A stretch of DNA of 64,000 bases from Dirofilaria immitis (Eukaryota; Nematoda; Chromadorea; Rhabditida; Onchocercidae). The DNA is taken from NCBI GenBank assembly GCA_024305405.1, contig JAKNDB010000103.1:620001-684000 (forward strand), in the 5' to 3' direction. Under the pieces are notes generated by a model, which saw nothing but the letters and a program-made list of their open reading frames with translations, was not told the origin of the DNA and did no database searches. How positions within the stretch are numbered: the first letter of the stretch is position 1; each line of letters opens with the position of its first letter. The translations under genes and the position numbers were made by a program. Positions 55,301-61,300 of this stretch are shown piece after piece.

Positions 55301-58300
55301 TTTTTGAAATGAGATTTTAGGATGCAACAAATTGAGTTTAAAATGTGGAAATGCCGGAAGATTTTTCTTCCATTTTAAATGTAAATTTATTTTTACTCTT
55401 ATATTTTTCAACAGTCGATTGTTTTTCTTCAATTTCAATGTCATTTTTCAATGCATAATTCCTTTTTATCATTCGCAAACTGATTTGATAATGATGAAAA
55501 TAGTGGTTTCTTCCCATAAATGTTATAATGTTATTTCTTCTATAAATTTCAGTTCTTATCAAGAAATACTTTCTCTCACTTTCAATTTGCTATTAGTATT
55601 TAGCCTTAGATAAGGTTTACCACTATGCTCTTTGGGCTGCAATCTCAAAAAATCCGATTCTAAGGAATAATCTACCGTAACATTTCTCATCTGTTCAGGT
55701 CTAGCACCTTCTATGAACTGTAGTCCCACCTTTTATGGATTCCAATCTGACCTTTAGCCCCAAAGGAACTTTTGAGTGCAAAATGTTACCTGCTTAGCAT
55801 GCATAAATACTTATATTTTCTGTTTTGTATTTTTCCTTCTATTTGCAGGAAATACAAAGCACTTTGCTATGACAAGAAAGGTCATGTTGCACAGGGAGGC
55901 TAAAGGTCAGATTGGATTCTGTAATTTATTTACTTCCTATTTCTGAATCTAACTTCTCCCTTTGCTCAACCTTGCATACCGTTCTGTTTACACTTACATA
56001 TCGGTCAATTATTGATGCAAGATTCAGTGATGATTCATAGTTAGTGCTATTTTATCAGATGTTTGATATGTAAATTAGGAAAATACTTTGTTATCACATA
56101 ACATCCTACGTTACGTTTATTCTTCATAAATTACAATTCGCTTTTAATATTTCCGCCTCTCTATCGTAATGCGTTATTTTTCAGGATTCATTCATAACAT
56201 CTGAACTTTTGGAAAATTCAAAAGAATCAACAAAGAAAAGTTTATATTAGGATCCATTTCACTGCCATGTTAAAGCCACATTAATTTTTCGTTTTGCTTC
56301 AGGCTCTCTTCTTCCACCTTATTAATCATACTGTCTCTTTTCGATTTTACCATCACTCCTTCATTATCAACTAAGTGCCTTCATCATCAGAATCTGTGTG
56401 AATTATTTCCTGCATACAATAAGATCATTCACTGCCACAAAAACAAATATCGAAATTGTGCGTGCCTGCTATTTCCTTGATTCCAAAAGCCTCGTAATCG
56501 CTTCTTCCTCCTTATCTCCTTCTGATTCGTCTTCTATTTTGAAATCGATTGCGAAATCCGGAAGAAAAGCTATTTTCCTGAGCAACGTAAAGTTGAAAAA
56601 CAACTCCTAGATTGCATCCTAAGAGCATTTCTGGAAGTAGCATTTTTTTATAGCTGTTGGACTACGAAGATCCAACACAGCGTGGCGGTTTTACACTCGG
56701 TATTCGTGTTTATGATGGTCGATACTATGCAACTACTAAATTATACATCGAGCTCCAAGACAGGAATGACAATCCGCCGGTCATCAATGGACCGCAGTAT
56801 ATCCAGTTGTCTGAAGATGCATGGATCGGCAAACAGGTTGCAAGGTTCACAGTCCGGGATGCAGATGCAAATGATACCGCTGTGTGAGTCTATCGATACT
56901 AGTACCAGTATTGTGACTAATTCTGTTCCACAGCAAAATTTTCAGCAGGAATGCATTCGGTCACAGACACATTATGTATCGGCAGGCCATTTGAGTAATC
57001 GTTCTATTCAAGTTGTTCCAAGAAATTCAAAAATTTCGAAAAATCCTTTACTTTGGAGGCTTCTTTTAATTGCTTTATGTACATCAGTAGTAATAGAAGC
57101 CCAAGAATTATCACAACTCTTTTTGGTTCATATCCTAGCCAGTCACGTTTCCTGAACTTTGCCGGTAAAAGTCAGCGTGATATTGTGGTAAGGCTAACCA
57201 AGAATTTAACGGAGGATACATCTGTAGGCACTTTGATTGCAACATTTCGTGCCGAAGATAAGGATTCACTTACACATAACTTAACGTAAGTTTATTTTTC
57301 TGAAAATTTTTATTAAATCAGTTGGAAATTTCTACCAAAAATTTCAAGCCTCTCTAACTTATATTTAAGTTTACTACTCAACTTAACATTATTTACTCCT
57401 TATATATATACTATTATTATTTTATCGAAGCCAACTTTCCAATAAGATCAAACTTTTAAACTTTCCTTAAAAGAAAAGCGGTATTTCAGTGTGTGTACAT
57501 AACAAAATTAATCATGACGCGAGTGCTTCCCAAATATTTGTAAAGCTTTAATTTTTTTTGTTTTAATTAAAATTTGAAATTCGTCGAAATTTTCAAAATA
57601 TTTTCTAAAAAATGTTTTGGAAAAAAAACATTAGTCAATTATGATTGCGATTGGTTGTGTATGTGTATTTTTGTATTTAAAATTGTCGATAAATGATTGC
57701 ACTGTGATTATCGGAAAGTCTTCATCAGTTTCTGTTGATAGTTATCTTGTAGTGTGATCAGTTAAGAAGTGAACTGATAGAGCTAGAAAGAAGAAGAAAT
57801 GTTTAAATTCGAATACTTTTATAAATGAGCAACAAGAGACAATGTGTTTGATATTTTATGATGATAACACTTTTTTTTTTACCATCGCTCTTACATCAGA
57901 CAATTTATCTCTGTCTCGCTGAAAAATATGCATTTATATAATTCAGCAAGGTGCAGCCAAGAAATAATGACAGACCGTTCTTCGGAATAAACTAGGATTA
58001 CTTTCAGAGGACGAAATAAATGCTTAGCGATGATCATTCGGGCTAATAAATATCGAACTAATTAGTATTAAATAAAAAGAAAGAAATTATAATTTAGGAA
58101 GAAATTATGAGCAAAAAAATTAGTTATTTAGATAATCATTATTTTGATTAACTATTTAGATAATCATTTAATCGACTAGCCATTTTATTCCATCTTTCTA
58201 GAGAGAAAAAATTTGAATATTTCGATTAATTACACCAGTTGTTCGACTTTCATTGATAATACCAAATAAAGCCAAATGTTCCATCCATTGTTCTTATTTT

Positions 58301-61300
58301 ACTTTTATTTTTTCCTAACTGCCACAGTTGAAGTGGTAAATATTTTTGTTAATAGAGAAAATATGAAACGTCAAAGAAATGAATAAATGGAAGAAAAGTT
58401 TATTCTTCTGTGATTAAGTTTGGAATCACATTAAACAAAATCCAAGTTCAGGAATTTTACATCAGAAATTAGTTTAGATGTTTTTACAATTCTAAATCTT
58501 GCTCAATCAATAAAAGAAAAAGGAAACTTTGCTGATTATTCTAAAGAAGAGAAATAAAAAAATAAATTGAAATTGTTTATTAATTTTACTTAGAATAAGT
58601 TCACTTAAAGATTTTTAATGGGAATGGAAATGGAAATTATTACTTTTATCGGTCCAAATTATATTGACCTCTAATTGCAGGGGTCACGGCGAGATTTAAC
58701 TAGTATTTACCATTTAAAAAGAAATGAATATTAATCTTCTAACATGACGCATTATAATTATCAACTCATCCCGACATCGCACTTGTTGTATGACCTTCAC
58801 AAATGTTCGATTTATTTTCCCAATTCCAAAATGATAAAATCAAATTTTTGCATTCCTTAATAACACTGGCCTACGAATTATCGACTACCAAATTATTAAT
58901 TTAAGAATATCTGAATGGTAATTAATGCAATTGATACAATTGATATAGTCGATATGTTGTGTAATCAAATCATTGCTTTATAAACAATATAGGTGAAAAA
59001 AATTTTTTCGAAAATTTTATCTAATTTACAAATTACTGAAAAAATTCATTTTCATATTGTTATTGATATTGTTGAAATGCTGACAATTTATGTAATCTTT
59101 CAGCAACGATGACCTCCGTATATTTCAGATTATATTATCATAGCATTACGTAATAAGCAAAGCATAAATGATATACTTAGTATGTGGGATAAAGCATAAG
59201 GTGCAAAACATAAGCATTTTTATTCTTCAGTCCATCATCATATAGATCACTTTATAGTCGGGAAAAAGGATAGCATTGATAGAATAATTGCAAGCCTTAT
59301 GGCCATATTCACAAAGTTGGATTATAACAATGCTATTGCTAATAGTCTCCATTATTTTAGTTACATATCTACCGATGTTTTGTTCGATTTTAGTTACACA
59401 TCTTTCCCACTATAAAGTCAGCACATTATCGATTATTATTGGTATTTCAGATGGTGTATTTGCCAGCAAACCAATTACATGTCTTATTTGATAAGTTCGG
59501 ATGGTATTATGTACTGACTGACATATATAATATTTGAACTAGTCTAATTATGCATAAATAAGCTATTTATTTAAATAGTATAGTATCTTGTAAAGAACTA
59601 ATAATTTTTATTCTATTCGAATTTCGCATCATGAATTTTTCCATATTCTTAAAAAATATTCTAGAAGAAATCCGGGAAGTTTTAATTAACATAATTATGC
59701 ATAAATGAGTTTTAATTGCCGGAAGAGAGTTCAAGATTAAAAATGATAAAAGAGAAATATCGTAACGCAAGCCTGTGAAGTCTTGAAGATTATTGATTGT
59801 ATCAGTAACTGGATGTAAGTGATGAACAATAGATTTTTTTCGGAATTTCGAGATTTTGAAATAAGTAATAAATTTAAATTACTAAAATTTGTTTGTTTAT
59901 ATAGCGTATTACAGTTATTTCAAATAGAGACGAAAGAAAAATAAAATATTTATTTAATGTGAAGTAAATGTCTGAATCTGATTTCCTATGAAAGTTACAA
60001 ACAACAATGCTATTATTTTAAAAGATACAGGCTGGGTAAAACGATATGCAAATATATTTATCCTATGAATAAGGAAAGAATGAAGAAGAATAGCTCCCTT
60101 ATTAGGATTAAATTGTTAATTTCATTTAATGTAAAAGTCCCATGGTACATTTGCTAAGCTTACTTAGGCATCTAATAATTTATATCGATGAAGTGAGCAA
60201 TGCATAAGCATAGACATCATTGTAAAGATGTTTGAAACTAATTAAATCTATTCGTCGTATCGGTCGGATAGGAACGCTAATGAAGTACTCATTGAATGTG
60301 ACAGATTTGAATAGAAATGAGATGGAAGACTATTATTAGCAAGGAGGGGATCCTGTTGGATTTCCTAGAAAATCACAAATGAAAGAGTTGATTATGATGA
60401 AAATAATAATAAAATTAGGATATTAATTTCATTGTTGAACAATATTATCTAGAAAAATGCTAGATTAATCGAAATTATTCTGTGATAATTTTAGATTTCG
60501 AATTAATCGTCAAACTGATCCAAAACGTCAATTTTCAATCGATCAAAGTGGATCATTGCGTGTTGCCCAACGACTTGACCGTGAAGAGATTCCAAAATAT
60601 AATTTGGTTGTTGAAGCATTTGATTCTGGTTTGTTCAGATGTTATTTATACTTGTGATATTTGAAGCAGTCATGATTTCAATTGTCTTACCTCTTCGTTC
60701 CATCTTGACTTCAACTTACTTTGACATCAGCTTACGTTGATGTGATATGTTTTAGCATGTCATGAACAGCATCTATGAAGATTTATTTCGTTTATAGATT
60801 ATCTTTTACCTTCTTTACACCATCTTATCATCCTGTTAGTTATTTCTTAAACGGTACTTAAGAATATTTCATAATTCATCACTTATTTATTTATATTTTT
60901 ATTGATTTTCAGCTGGAAATGTTGGATTTCAAACAATAGAAATTTATGTGCAAGATGTTAATGATAATGCCCTGTACCATATACAGTACCGAGCCCATGT
61001 GTTTTCATGGAAAATACCGATCCATCTATGCAACCGATATGTGAAATACGAGCATATGATCCAGATACAATGTATGCAACTGAGAATTTATTTTTGACAG
61101 TGATTTACCTGTTTATTATTTACTCTGTAGAGTTTTCTTTAATTTATTCAAACTTTATGCCTTTAATTTTAAGTTTTAAATTCGAAATAAAAAGTCTAAT
61201 CAATAATTTTACAATTTCCAAAAGCCGATAGTGCTTATTAAGAAATGATTTTTATATTATACATGCAATAAAAAAATATATGTAAAGCGATTCAAAAACA

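Larger units (their letters stand above)
36554..56653. other. 20-kb hmr-1 intron
   Basis: The flanks make a complete G-V-L-x-V-x-K-x-LDYED motif, so no constitutive exon is missing. No nested gene is supported: open frames are short, Phe/Ile/Ser-rich and unrelated to known families. It holds two minisatellites (49,162; 51,461), a hairpin (50,069), an inverted repeat with nuclear-receptor half-sites (55,741-55,916), a GC-richer segment with a possible alternative first exon (51,700-52,060), and GC-richer patches near 41,400, 45,620 and 56,460. It is the likely home of the short-isoform promoter and enhancers (inference from C. elegans hmr-1). Confidence 0.8.

Noticed and set aside
56682..57155. 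157-codon open frame as an independent gene
   Set aside because: Its first part overlaps exon 37 out of frame; only the final signal-peptide segment is meaningful, as part of the hmr-1 short-isoform exon.
57053..57285. Alternative-start exon as the exon following exon 37 in the long form
   Set aside because: It would place two EC N-termini in succession without a repeat body; both exons end in phase 2 for the same acceptor, so they are alternatives.
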